Origin: a virus
Virus record (IMG/VR): IMGVR_UViG_3300042544_000638
Coordinates: 1-53,420 of that record
Length of the DNA stretch: 53,420 bases
Reading direction: 5' to 3' (one strand)
Position numbers and translations under genes: made by a program
Part shown: positions 46,043 to 52,330 of the stretch, one piece after another
How the letters are laid out: every line of letters begins with the position of its first letter
How positions within the stretch are numbered: position 1 is the first letter of the stretch
The notes under the pieces: generated by a model
Seen by the model: only the letters and a program-made list of their open reading frames with translations
Databases searched by the model: none
Told to the model about the DNA's origin: nothing

Positions 46043-46287
46043 GCTAGTTTTTCTTCTAGGACTTCTTTTGTTGTTGCACCAACTACGCGACTTAACTCGT
46101 TGCCTTCTTCGTCAACAAAGATAAAAGTAGGAACGCCTCTGATACCGTAGGTTTCAATGGCTTCTTTTCCTTCTACTGTCTCAATATCATAGATTGTAAC
46201 TTGATTAGAGTCAAACTCTTCAAGAATTGGTTTCATTGTCTTACATGGGCCACACCAGATGGCTGTAAAAGCTAGAATCTTATTCAT
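46039..46287 (-). CDS. Thioredoxin
   Basis: 82 residues. The active site WCGPC is in AIWCGPCKTMKPI, the cis-proline strand is GIRGVPTFIFVDEEG, and a short C-terminal helix follows. This is shorter than host thioredoxin (about 105). It could reduce the class II RNR encoded at 29.4 kb, or serve the polymerase as in T7; the RNR role is more natural. It overlaps both neighbours by 4-8 bases. Confidence 0.93.
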   Translation of the reverse strand: MNKILAFTAIWCGPCKTMKPILEEFDSNQVTIYDIETVEGKEAIETYGIRGVPTFIFVDEEGNELSRVVGATTKEVLEEKLA

Positions 46288-47230
46288 ATATTCTCCTTAC
46301 GATCCGTGGAATAATTTCACCAGACCGTACTACTTCGACCAAGCAGCCTACTTCTAGGTCTAGCTCTCGAATGTATTTAATGTTATGTAGCGTTGCTCTC
46401 GACACTGTAGCTTCTCCAATAACTACAGGCTCTAGAATTGCCACTGGACTTACTATGCCAGACCTACCGACTTGCCAGTCAACATCAAGTAGCTTAGTAA
46501 CTACTCCGCCTTTACGCTCTTTGAGAGCGAAAGCACCACGAGGATGCTTAGAAGTATAGCCAGCATCATAGAAGCGTCGGTAATCATTTATTCTGAACAC
46601 CATTCCGTCCTGTGGAAACTGATCTAGATAACTAGACTGACAGGTGTATACAGTCTTAAAACCATACATCGAAGCCAGCTTCTGCATATCCTCTGTCCAA
46701 GTATCATAGACATTGGGAATAATTCCATAGGCGACAAAAGTCAGGTCACGAGTTTGAAACTCTTCCACTGACTTCAAGTTAAGCGCACCTGCTGCATAGT
46801 TACGAGCATTATCAATAGTCTTTGGAGCGACTACTTCGCCAGTAATTTGCGTAATAGGTTCATCCATAGATGAGTATTGGATTTCCTGTGGAATAAGAGT
46901 TCGCATCTTATCCGTAATATCTAGACCCTCTTTACCATCGCCACGGGTGAGAGAAAGAAAGTGCTTACCCTTACAATAATAGTTAGCTACAGCAGCACCA
47001 TCTAGCTTTGGTGTAACAGCAATTGCTCCACCAAGTTCAATGCGAGGCTCATCATCATAGCATTTCTGCAGGCTCCACATAGGAAAAGCGTGAGCAATCC
47101 GATCGCCAACGACCGGAGCACCCACGCTTTCGTAGCCATGATACTCCGCTAGTTTATCGAATTCCTCATCGCTAATGATAGGTTCACCAGCGTAATATTT
47201 GGCACTCGCATAATCTAGAAAAAGTTTCAT
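46280..47230 (-). CDS. NAD-dependent DNA ligase, N-terminal (adenylation) subunit
   Basis: 316 residues. Domain Ia binds NAD (YYAGEPIISDEEFDKLAEYH; HAFPMWSLQKCYDD). The adenylation motif is KLDG in AVTPKLDGAAVANYY. Later nucleotidyltransferase motifs include SLTRGDGKEG and EVVAPKTID; the OB fold closes with VSRATLHNIKYI and VVRSGEIIPRIV. The zinc, HhH and BRCT domains are missing and lie in the gene at 44859-45611. The two products presumably assemble into one ligase, as T5 LigA/LigB are thought to. Confidence 0.92.
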   Translation of the reverse strand: MKLFLDYASAKYYAGEPIISDEEFDKLAEYHGYESVGAPVVGDRIAHAFPMWSLQKCYDDEPRIELGGAIAVTPKLDGAAVANYYCKGKHFLSLTRGDGKEGLDITDKMRTLIPQEIQYSSMDEPITQITGEVVAPKTIDNARNYAAGALNLKSVEEFQTRDLTFVAYGIIPNVYDTWTEDMQKLASMYGFKTVYTCQSSYLDQFPQDGMVFRINDYRRFYDAGYTSKHPRGAFALKERKGGVVTKLLDVDWQVGRSGIVSPVAILEPVVIGEATVSRATLHNIKYIRELDLEVGCLVEVVRSGEIIPRIVRRIYE

Positions 47231-47511
47231 TGATAAATGTCCTGTAAAAGTTCTTTAAAATTAGATATTATCACATCTTTACTCTCAGCTAAAGACAAGA
47301 TTTCTACTAAGCCGATAAAAAGCTCTTTAGAGTTGTCTAAGTCGAGAGGCATTGCTACACCATCTTTAGTAGGAAGCCATTCCTCGGAGAAATCCAAGTA
47401 GTACTTACGTAGGTGCATATATTCTACGCCCCTAAATCTATTGATTGTAAGCCTTACTTGGAAGTCGTCAGTCTGATGGATGATTCTAGAATAAATCTCT
47501 TCGTCATCCAT
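47227..47511 (-). CDS. PC4-like single-stranded DNA-binding protein
   Basis: 94 residues. The core QVRLTINRFRGVEYMHLRKY, then SEEWLPTKDGVAMPLDLDNS and a C-terminal helix KELFIGLVEILSLAE, has the pattern of the PC4/YdbC ssDNA-binding and transcription-coactivator family. The ATG overlaps the ligase start region by 4 bases in ATGA form. It may help replication or late transcription. Confidence 0.7.
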   Translation of the reverse strand: MDDEEIYSRIIHQTDDFQVRLTINRFRGVEYMHLRKYYLDFSEEWLPTKDGVAMPLDLDNSKELFIGLVEILSLAESKDVIISNFKELLQDIYQ

Positions 47512-47776
47512 TATTCCTTCCCTTGAGCGAGGAAGATAGAGGAACTACAGTAGTTACGTTACTAGGACGTATCAGTCTGTAGGAATCCGCATCCCAACAA
47601 AACAGAAGTATGGTATCTTCTGTCTCTCTTGCTCTGTTAGATTTCGATTGTATGTATTCATTAGAAAAGTCCAGTGTGCATACGTTATATTTTAACTTTT
47701 TAGATTCTTGACTTCTATAAGTTATAGTAGCATCACCATACTCTTGTACTAGTTGAATTATTTCGTCTTTTGTCAT
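47504..47776 (-). CDS. Small Sm/SH3-like (WYL_2-type) phage protein
   Basis: About 90 residues from the ATG at 47776, with AGGAAA just upstream; a longer frame starts at 47800. A small beta-barrel is suggested by DATITYRSQESKKLKYNVCT, the loop NEYIQSKSNRARETEDTILL and DADSYRLIRPSNVTTVVPL, which resembles short phage WYL_2/DUF2693-like proteins, recalled rather than searched. It overlaps the PC4-like gene by 8 bases. Confidence 0.55.
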   Translation of the reverse strand: MTKDEIIQLVQEYGDATITYRSQESKKLKYNVCTLDFSNEYIQSKSNRARETEDTILLFCWDADSYRLIRPSNVTTVVPLSSSLKGRNNG

Positions 47777-47816
47777 AGTTTCCTGTCGGCAGGTTGGCAT
47801 ACTTGCCAGACTTGAA

Positions 47817-47834
47817 TGGCTGCCGAAGCAGCCA
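47817..47834 (-). terminator. Hairpin with UUCG loop after the 47844-48203 gene
   Basis: TGGCTGC and GCAGCCA form a 7-bp stem. On the - strand the loop is TTCG closed by C-G, a very stable tetraloop. It lies just after the gene stop. There is no T run, so it may be a processing or stability hairpin. Confidence 0.6.
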
Positions 47835-47843
47835 CCCTATGAA

Positions 47844-48203
47844 TTAAGCAGTTAGCAGGCCAGCAAAATAAACTGCTGCCTTGCCTGTTAGCTTGCTGAT
47901 AATGTCCGAGTCAACGTCCTTACCCGCTGCTTCAATAGCTGCGATAAGCTGAGCTTGAGCATCTTCCTTGCTTACGCGAGTAGAAGCTGCCTTGCTAGTC
48001 TTGGACTTGGAACCACCCGATTCAGAAGCTGCAACTTTCTTAACGTATACACCAGCTTTGCTGAGGATCATACGAACACCATTGGGACTTTCTTCAAGCT
48101 CCTCGGCAATATCGGCTACGATCTCCATTGAATTTTCGGGGGTTGGCTCACGCTCCTGATACATTTCAATCGCTTGAGCCTTTTTGGCTTCATCCCATGC
48201 CAT
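47844..48203 (-). CDS. HTH-type DNA-binding protein, paralogue of the multi-HTH protein
   Basis: 119 residues. Residues 1-53 (WDEAKKAQAIEMYQERE; MEIVADIAEELEESPNGVRM) match one repeat of the 44141-44857 protein. A serine/lysine linker follows, then a C-terminal helical part (VSKEDAQAQLIAAIEAAGK). The codon use is GC-richer than its neighbours. It is the first gene after the promoter at 48253-48281, so it is probably expressed early and strongly. AAGGAG precedes the ATG. Confidence 0.65.
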   Translation of the reverse strand: MAWDEAKKAQAIEMYQEREPTPENSMEIVADIAEELEESPNGVRMILSKAGVYVKKVAASESGGSKSKTSKAASTRVSKEDAQAQLIAAIEAAGKDVDSDIISKLTGKAAVYFAGLLTA

Positions 48204-48252
48204 TCAATATTCTCCTTAAAAATTATAGAACCGACTTATTGTCGATTTGATG

Positions 48253-48281
48253 ATTATAAAAAAATAATAGGCATAAGTCAA
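48253..48281 (-). promoter_or_regulatory. Minus-strand consensus promoter for the 48203 gene
   Basis: TTGACT (48281-48276) and TATAAT (48258-48253) are 17 bases apart. The -35 lies in one arm of a 12-bp inverted repeat, so terminator and promoter share sequence. Confidence 0.88.
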
Positions 48282-48301
48282 GAATTATTTTGACTTATGC
48301 C
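48270..48301 (-). terminator. 12-bp inverted repeat, terminator overlapping a promoter
   Basis: GGCATAAGTCAA (48270-48281) and TTGACTTATGCC (48290-48301) pair perfectly around 8 bases. On the - strand it follows the small gene at 48310-48477 and is trailed by TATTATTTTTTT. It would end the hsp20-side transcript while its 3' arm starts the next promoter. Confidence 0.75.
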
Positions 48302-48309
48302 CATTTTAA

Positions 48310-48477
48310 TCAATACTCAATTAAACCTTGAGAATCTTTCTTACGCCTACTAGTCTTCCATATGTCATAGCAGATGGCTACAGCTTGCGCTTGCTCTTTT
48401 CCTGAATTTATTTCTTCGCCAATACAGCGGGATACAAACTCATCTTGTGTTTCATTTTTTCTTGGTTTAACTGGCAT
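48310..48477 (-). CDS. Small conserved phage protein (55 residues)
   Basis: A short gene with AAGGAG 6 bases before its ATG. The product starts MPVKPRKNETQDEFVSRCIG and contains QAVAICYDIW. Proteins with this pattern (start MPxPKPRKNE, EFISRCM and AVCY-W) recur in many phages and are sometimes fused to prohead proteases; the function is unknown. It is the last gene of the hsp20-side operon before the terminator/promoter. Confidence 0.75.
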   Translation of the reverse strand: MPVKPRKNETQDEFVSRCIGEEINSGKEQAQAVAICYDIWKTSRRKKDSQGLIEY

Positions 48478-48497
48478 CTTTTTCTCCTTATTATTAT

Positions 48498-48719
48498 TTA
48501 GCCATAGCTGACCCTTGCGTCAGCTTCGTTATTAAATAACTTACAATTCTTGTACTTTAGCGCAAAAGCATTATAAGAATTATTAAAGTGTTCACTCCTA
48601 GAAGCAAGATCGTTGCAGGCTTCTTTTAGAGTTTCACCTTTTCCGTAACCTAGGTGGCAAGCAGTATAATCCCTACGAGGATCGCCTTCACACCAGATTT
48701 CTTGTAAAAATTTTGTCAT
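48498..48719 (-). CDS. Small unknown protein
   Basis: 73 residues starting MTKFLQEIWCEGDPRRDYTA, with a helical GETLKEACNDLASRSEHF and a short C-terminus. The ATG overlaps the Hsp20 stop by 4 bases (ATGA), showing coupling with hsp20. No known motif is visible. Confidence 0.65.
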   Translation of the reverse strand: MTKFLQEIWCEGDPRRDYTACHLGYGKGETLKEACNDLASRSEHFNNSYNAFALKYKNCKLFNNEADARVSYG

Positions 48720-49132
48720 GCAATATCTATCTTTTTACCTTTAGTTTTAGGTTCGATTGTCTCTAGGAAAATACTTAGAAGTCCATCTTGTAACTCGACA
48801 TGATCTACTTCTACATTTTCTGCTAGATTAAATTGCTTGGTAAAGGCTCTGTTAGAAATGCCTTTCCATACGTATTGTGGGAACTCTTGCTTTTCATCGG
48901 GCATATCCTGTAGAATAGCACCCTTAATTGTAAGAACTCCATTTAATAACTCAACATCTAAGTCTTTCTTAGAAAAGCCAGCGAGTGCTAGTTCAATAAC
49001 ATGGCTGCTTTTATCGAGCTTTACAATATTGAATGGTGGATAGTTAGTCTTAGCAACCTCACTTCCCATTCTTGCTAGTTTATTTGTGATTTCATCGAAA
49101 CCAATAAAAAATTTATTTAGATCATTATACAT
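48716..49132 (-). CDS. Small heat shock protein (Hsp20/alpha-crystallin)
   Basis: 138 residues from the ATG at 49132, which has AAAGGAGG before it; the longer frame to 49168 would start inside the leader. The alpha-crystallin domain covers residues about 30-130: PPFNIVKLDKSSHVIELALA, FSKKDLDVELLNGVLTIKGA, RAFTKQFNLAENVEVDHVEL and LQDGLLSIFLETIE. The N-terminus MYNDLNKFFIGFDEI is typical of IbpA-like proteins. Phage Hsp20 is common in cyanophages and others and may protect proteins or assist assembly. The leader holds RNA structures that may regulate it. Confidence 0.92.
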   Translation of the reverse strand: MYNDLNKFFIGFDEITNKLARMGSEVAKTNYPPFNIVKLDKSSHVIELALAGFSKKDLDVELLNGVLTIKGAILQDMPDEKQEFPQYVWKGISNRAFTKQFNLAENVEVDHVELQDGLLSIFLETIEPKTKGKKIDIA

Positions 49133-49133
49133 A

Positions 49134-49154
49134 ATTTCCTCCTTTGAGCGAAAT
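49134..49154 (-). promoter_or_regulatory. Possible ROSE-like RNA thermometer at the hsp20 ribosome-binding site
   Basis: On the - strand AUUUCGCU (49154-49147) can pair with AGGAAAU (49140-49134) across loop CAAAGG. This contains UCGCU, the U(U/C)GCU anti-Shine-Dalgarno text of ROSE thermometers, and a G-G apposition. It hides the ribosome-binding site. Only reading by eye supports this. Confidence 0.45.
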
Positions 49155-49194
49155 ATTAACTTGGCCACCCAAACTGGCGTGACCTTTTAAAAAT

Positions 49195-49254
49195 AAACAG
49201 ACCCCGCGAAATTAAACGCACCTCACGACACCGCAATGGCGATACCGTCTGTTT
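49195..49254 (-). ncRNA. Structured RNA in the hsp20 leader (three-way junction candidate)
   Basis: On the - strand AAACAGAC (49254-49247) pairs with GTCTGTTT (49202-49195), closing two smaller stems: ATCGC with GCGGT around CATT, and a 4-bp TGCG/CGCG stem around TTTAATTT. TTATTTTT follows. The region is more GC-rich than its surroundings. It could be a leader element, a terminator or a small RNA. A second hairpin (GGTCAC/GTGGCC, 49163-49184) follows before the start codon. No family was recognised. Confidence 0.45.
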
Positions 49255-49286
49255 TTGCCCTCATTAATACCCTCTAAAGTATTCTA

Positions 49287-49508
49287 TTAAACTACTTCTA
49301 GTAAATTTACTACTCGTTCTTGCACAGTAGTAATGTATGTGTTGTATTCAGTAAGAACCGTTAGGCACTTATCTCTCGACCTGATAAAGCTATCATAGCT
49401 ATGAGCACCCTGACTCATACTTGCTGCTGCCGAAGCTACCTCATCAATAATTGACATAATGTAATCTGGTGTATAAACCTCTTTACAGCCCTCGTATACT
49501 TTACACAT
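49287..49508 (-). CDS. Small unknown protein
   Basis: 73 residues, mainly helical: EGCKEVYTPDYIMSIIDEVA, SAAASMSQGAHSYDSFIRSR and YITTVQERVVNLLEVV. A GAGG ribosome-binding site lies about 12 bases before the ATG. It sits upstream of the hsp20 leader and downstream of a 141-base gap with a hairpin. No motif is recognised. Confidence 0.55.
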   Translation of the reverse strand: MCKVYEGCKEVYTPDYIMSIIDEVASAAASMSQGAHSYDSFIRSRDKCLTVLTEYNTYITTVQERVVNLLEVV

Positions 49509-49573
49509 AATATTTGGTCCTCTACTTTCTAGTTAATAATGACTCGTAAAAGTCTATGAAGTCCCCGTTTTAA

Positions 49574-49593
49574 CGATAGAACTCCCTCTATCG
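49574..49593. repeat. 7-bp hairpin in the gap before the 49508 gene
   Basis: CGATAGA and TCTATCG pair around a 6-base loop. The whole 49509-49649 gap has no open frame, promoter or tRNA that I could see. The hairpin may be a terminator or processing site without a T run. Confidence 0.45.
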
Positions 49594-49649
49594 CATCAAA
49601 TGTAGTCAGTAAGCGACCCTATATTTTTACTTCCACATTTAATTCTGTT

Positions 49650-50048
49650 TTATAGAATCTTCCATTCAGTGCCAGAATAAGCTAGATGTAATGATCCGAA
49701 GGGAACATTAATAGTAGCTGTTGCGGCTCCGTCAATAGTGCCAGCAGCTGGAGTGATCGTGATAGGTGTAGCTACTGAAGCTAGACCTAGACCGTCTTTG
49801 ATGTTGAAGATTCTACCTGTTACACCTGCAGGTAGATTTACTGCTACAGCCGCCGCTGGTGTTACTTCTACAGAGATAATATCATCTGTATTGAGAACAG
49901 CAAAAGGCGTAGAGGTAGCAACGGTAACTGCTAGAGTCTGAGTCCCTGTAGTACTTACAGTTATCTGGTTAGCTCCAGTACCTGTGGTTGGTGTAATTGA
50001 AATTCCTGTACCTGCTATAATTGATAGCGGGTTATTTGTATAAGACAT
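49650..50048 (-). CDS. Beta-rich decoration / fibre-head protein
   Basis: 132 residues, Thr/Ala/Val-rich. The N-terminus (NPLSIIAGTGISITPTTGTG) is a typical fibre trimerisation-like segment. The C-terminal domain (AVAVNLPAGVTGRIFNIKDG, ITITPAAGTIDGAATATINV, HLAYSGTEWKIL) recurs in the next gene and in the one at 50951-51400, so three paralogous heads are encoded. AAGGAG precedes the ATG. A role on the capsid or tail surface is inferred. Confidence 0.6.
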   Translation of the reverse strand: MSYTNNPLSIIAGTGISITPTTGTGANQITVSTTGTQTLAVTVATSTPFAVLNTDDIISVEVTPAAAVAVNLPAGVTGRIFNIKDGLGLASVATPITITPAAGTIDGAATATINVPFGSLHLAYSGTEWKIL

Positions 50049-50094
50049 TAGTTTTCTCCTTATTATTATTATTATAAACTAATTGCCTGAGACT

Positions 50095-50400
50095 TTATAT
50101 AGTCTTCCAGTTTGTGCCATCATATACAATTTGTACATGACTGTATTGGCTATTAAGTATTGCGAAAGAAACACCGTCAATAGTTTTTCCTCCTAATGAT
50201 GTAATCCTAATTGGTCTACTTCGTGATTGTCCCGAAAAGTCCTTTATGTAATATGCTTTCTTAGCTGAGTCCCCAGAACCACCAGTAGATGGTAGTACTA
50301 TAGAGGAGGGTCCAGCTACGTTTACGAATATTACTTCATCATCATTAGTGATATTATATGGTGTTGTCGTAACTATTTTTGTTTGATAAGTTATTGCCAT
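50095..50400 (-). CDS. Beta-rich decoration / fibre-head protein, paralogue
   Basis: 101 residues, containing the same fold as its neighbours: VAGPSSIVLPSTG, KKAYYIKDFSGQSRSRPIRI, GKTIDGVSFAIL and VQIVYDGTNWKTI. The ATG overlaps the upstream stop as TGATG, with AGGA before it. A virion surface role is likely. Confidence 0.6.
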   Translation of the reverse strand: MAITYQTKIVTTTPYNITNDDEVIFVNVAGPSSIVLPSTGGSGDSAKKAYYIKDFSGQSRSRPIRITSLGGKTIDGVSFAILNSQYSHVQIVYDGTNWKTI

Positions 50401-50954
50401 CAGTTTATCCTAGTCATTGTCACTTGAAGTGCATACCCAGAAGGTCTTGTTGGTCCTACTTGTGGAGGTAGTGGAGCAAGTCCTGTTGTTACATCAGGAC
50501 TACTCCAGCACATCTGAACATTATCTCCAGCAGCTAGTGATAGAGTATAATTCCCCGATACAAATATAGTAGATAGAACATTAGTTAACTGCAGTTCTTG
50601 TAGTGAACCAGCTAAATCTACACCGTTTTTACGCAACCATATACTTAAAGTGGCTGTTCCACCAGAAGTCTTCGTAGTTGTTAATGTAAATAATTTAGTG
50701 TATACTCCAGCGTTGGCTACTACTATACTATTACCCCCACTTATACTTACTCCATTAGCTGGACCAAGCGCATCGTAGGTCATTATATTTATACCACTTG
50801 CTACTGGATTCGTCTGAGCAGTACTACTACTGATAGATCCGTAGTTCGTTAAACCTGTGCTAGCACTTATAACGCCATCGGTTACGCTGAGTCCAGATCC
50901 TACCTTAACTATACCAAAGTCAGTTGTTGATCCTAAAGGTGTTTTATAGCTCAT
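50400..50954 (-). CDS. Jelly-roll (C1q/TNF-like) virion surface protein
   Basis: 184 residues from the ATG at 50954, which sits in an ATGA overlap with the upstream stop; a TTG 12 bases earlier is another frame start. After a short head (TTDFGIVKVGSGLSVTDGVI), the domain VANAGVYTKLFTLTTTKTSG, ATLSIWLRKNGVDLAGSLQE, GNYTLSLAAGDNVQMCWSS and YALQVTMTRI has the C1q-like pattern used in phage head or tail fibres. It follows the collagen-like gene, fitting a collagen-plus-C1q unit. Confidence 0.65.
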   Translation of the reverse strand: MSYKTPLGSTTDFGIVKVGSGLSVTDGVISASTGLTNYGSISSSTAQTNPVASGINIMTYDALGPANGVSISGGNSIVVANAGVYTKLFTLTTTKTSGGTATLSIWLRKNGVDLAGSLQELQLTNVLSTIFVSGNYTLSLAAGDNVQMCWSSPDVTTGLAPLPPQVGPTRPSGYALQVTMTRIN

Positions 50955-51400
50955 ACTATGCTCCAAGAGCCTTCATTGAAGACTAATGCCACAGCACCAA
51001 AGTCGGTGTTAATAGTAGCACTTGGCTGACCATCTATCGTCGTTGTATCACCTACAATCGTTATAGGGTTAGTACTAGCTTCGCCAAATATATCTTTAAC
51101 TATATAAACTGTACCGTCTACGGAGACGGGAAGTGTTATAGTATAAGGCCCTCCAGTTATTACTCCTATAAAATAGTCTGTTGTCAAAGCTGTGTAATCT
51201 TCTTCAACAGAAATAGTAGGAATTATTAACGGACCCGGAGGTCCAGGAGGTCCTTCAGGACCGGGTGGTCCCGGTGGTCCAGGAGGTCCAGGAGTACCTG
51301 ACGCTGTATAGTTTATTACATCTATACCATCCTCTTGCGAATAAGGAAAGAGTGGTATAGGCCACCAAAAAGGCATAATTTGTTGTTGTTGAAATAACAT
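50951..51400 (-). CDS. Short collagen-like decoration protein
   Basis: 149 residues from the ATG at 51400, with GAGG 8 bases before it; the longer frame to 51460 overlaps a hairpin. A Gln-rich start (MLFQQQQIMPFWWPIPLFPY) leads to a Gly-Pro-Pro collagen stretch (GPPGPPGPPGPEGPPGPPGP) and then the same small beta domain as the two preceding paralogues (YIVKDIFGEASTNPITIVGD; GAVALVFNEGSWSIV). It has proline in both X and Y places of Gly-X-Y, so it is a possible substrate for the hydroxylase at 26.8 kb. Confidence 0.7.
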   Translation of the reverse strand: MLFQQQQIMPFWWPIPLFPYSQEDGIDVINYTASGTPGPPGPPGPPGPEGPPGPPGPLIIPTISVEEDYTALTTDYFIGVITGGPYTITLPVSVDGTVYIVKDIFGEASTNPITIVGDTTTIDGQPSATINTDFGAVALVFNEGSWSIV

Positions 51401-51420
51401 AACATTCGCCTCAAAGTATA

Positions 51421-51453
51421 AGACCCCCACAACGTCGTGGGCTGCAGGGGTCT
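51421..51453 (-). terminator. Hairpin after the 51468-52238 gene
   Basis: AGACCCC and GGGGTCT pair at the ends, with an inner CCCAC/GTGGG stem. On the - strand it follows the gene stop by 15 bases and precedes the collagen-like gene. It fixes the start of that gene downstream of it. Confidence 0.7.
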
Positions 51454-51467
51454 CACACACTTAAATA

Positions 51468-52238
51468 TTAACGAATGTTAGTATTTGTGTTTGTTGGGGT
51501 AGAAGTCTGTGTACCACTTCCAACGTTAATTGCAGAGTTATCGTTACGAATCTGCTGGCCAAGACCCCAAATGAGGTTAGCTAGCTGACCATACTGAGCC
51601 TGCTGCTGCTGCTGTTGCTGCATCTGGTTAATGTTGTTTGTTGTGGTTACTTCAATACCACGAGTACGTTCAGCTAGGCGTGCATCCGAACGGAGTTCGA
51701 TAAGTGCTGCGTTAGCTTCACCAAGCTGACGGTTTAGTGTAGCTTCGTACTGCTGTACAATAAGTGCGCGAGTCTTGTCACCATCATCGCTAATATCTTT
51801 CGATAGTTCATAGCGATTTTCCATGATTGACTGACTTACGCCATTTACTTGCTGTGCTAGAACCATAGTTCCTGCGTTTACAGCTTCTTTAACTCCGTCT
51901 ATACGAGCGGCTAGTGATGATGTAAGATTGTTAAGTTGGCTTGTGAAGCCAATTGTTTGGTTAGCCTGTGAGGCTTCCATAGCTGCAGTTGAAACTGCTA
52001 CTGCCTTATCGACAGCGCCAACAGCCTGCATTAGATCCATGTTAGCTTGGTTCTGCTCTGGAGGATTACGTAAGGTAGCTCCTGCTACAGCTCCTGCTCC
52101 ATCGTTTCCGAAGAAGTTGCCGTTGTTGCGTAGGAGGCTTCCTAGGATAAGACCTCCAATAAGGCCTCCGCCACCAAAACCGAGGCCATCGCCTCCACCA
52201 CTCATCATCATACCACTTGGTTGTAAAATTTCTGCCAT
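51468..52238 (-). CDS. Structural protein with glycine-rich N-terminus and coiled coil
   Basis: 256 residues. The first 50 are Gly/Met/Leu-rich (GLGFGGGGLIGGLILGSLLR), which could insert in a membrane or be disordered. Helical Ala/Gln-rich repeats follow (AVGAVDKAVAVSTAAMEASQ; LAARIDGVKEAVNAGTMVLA), then a Gln run and a Ser/Thr/Asn tail. It is probably a virion protein, since it is the first gene of the surface-protein block. AAGGAG precedes the ATG. The function is not identified. Confidence 0.6.
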   Translation of the reverse strand: MAEILQPSGMMMSGGGDGLGFGGGGLIGGLILGSLLRNNGNFFGNDGAGAVAGATLRNPPEQNQANMDLMQAVGAVDKAVAVSTAAMEASQANQTIGFTSQLNNLTSSLAARIDGVKEAVNAGTMVLAQQVNGVSQSIMENRYELSKDISDDGDKTRALIVQQYEATLNRQLGEANAALIELRSDARLAERTRGIEVTTTNNINQMQQQQQQQAQYGQLANLIWGLGQQIRNDNSAINVGSGTQTSTPTNTNTNIR

Positions 52239-52292
52239 TTAATTTCTCCTTTTATTATTATTGTTCTCATGAGAATCATTAAAATTATGGCA

Positions 52293-52315
52293 ATTATTTG
52301 TTGGCGACAAATAAT
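52293..52315 (-). terminator. 9-bp AT-rich hairpin after the 52331 gene
   Basis: ATTATTTGT and ACAAATAAT form a perfect 9-bp stem with a 5-base loop, followed on the - strand by a TAATTTTAA-type tract. It separates the small gene at 52331 from the structural gene; the 92-base gap holds nothing else visible. Confidence 0.55.
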
Positions 52316-52330
52316 CGCCTGCTTTGTTGG

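Noticed and set aside
49195-49254. tRNA gene in the hsp20 leader
   Set aside because: Stems are the wrong length, and no T-loop TTCGA text or acceptor/CCA end is present.
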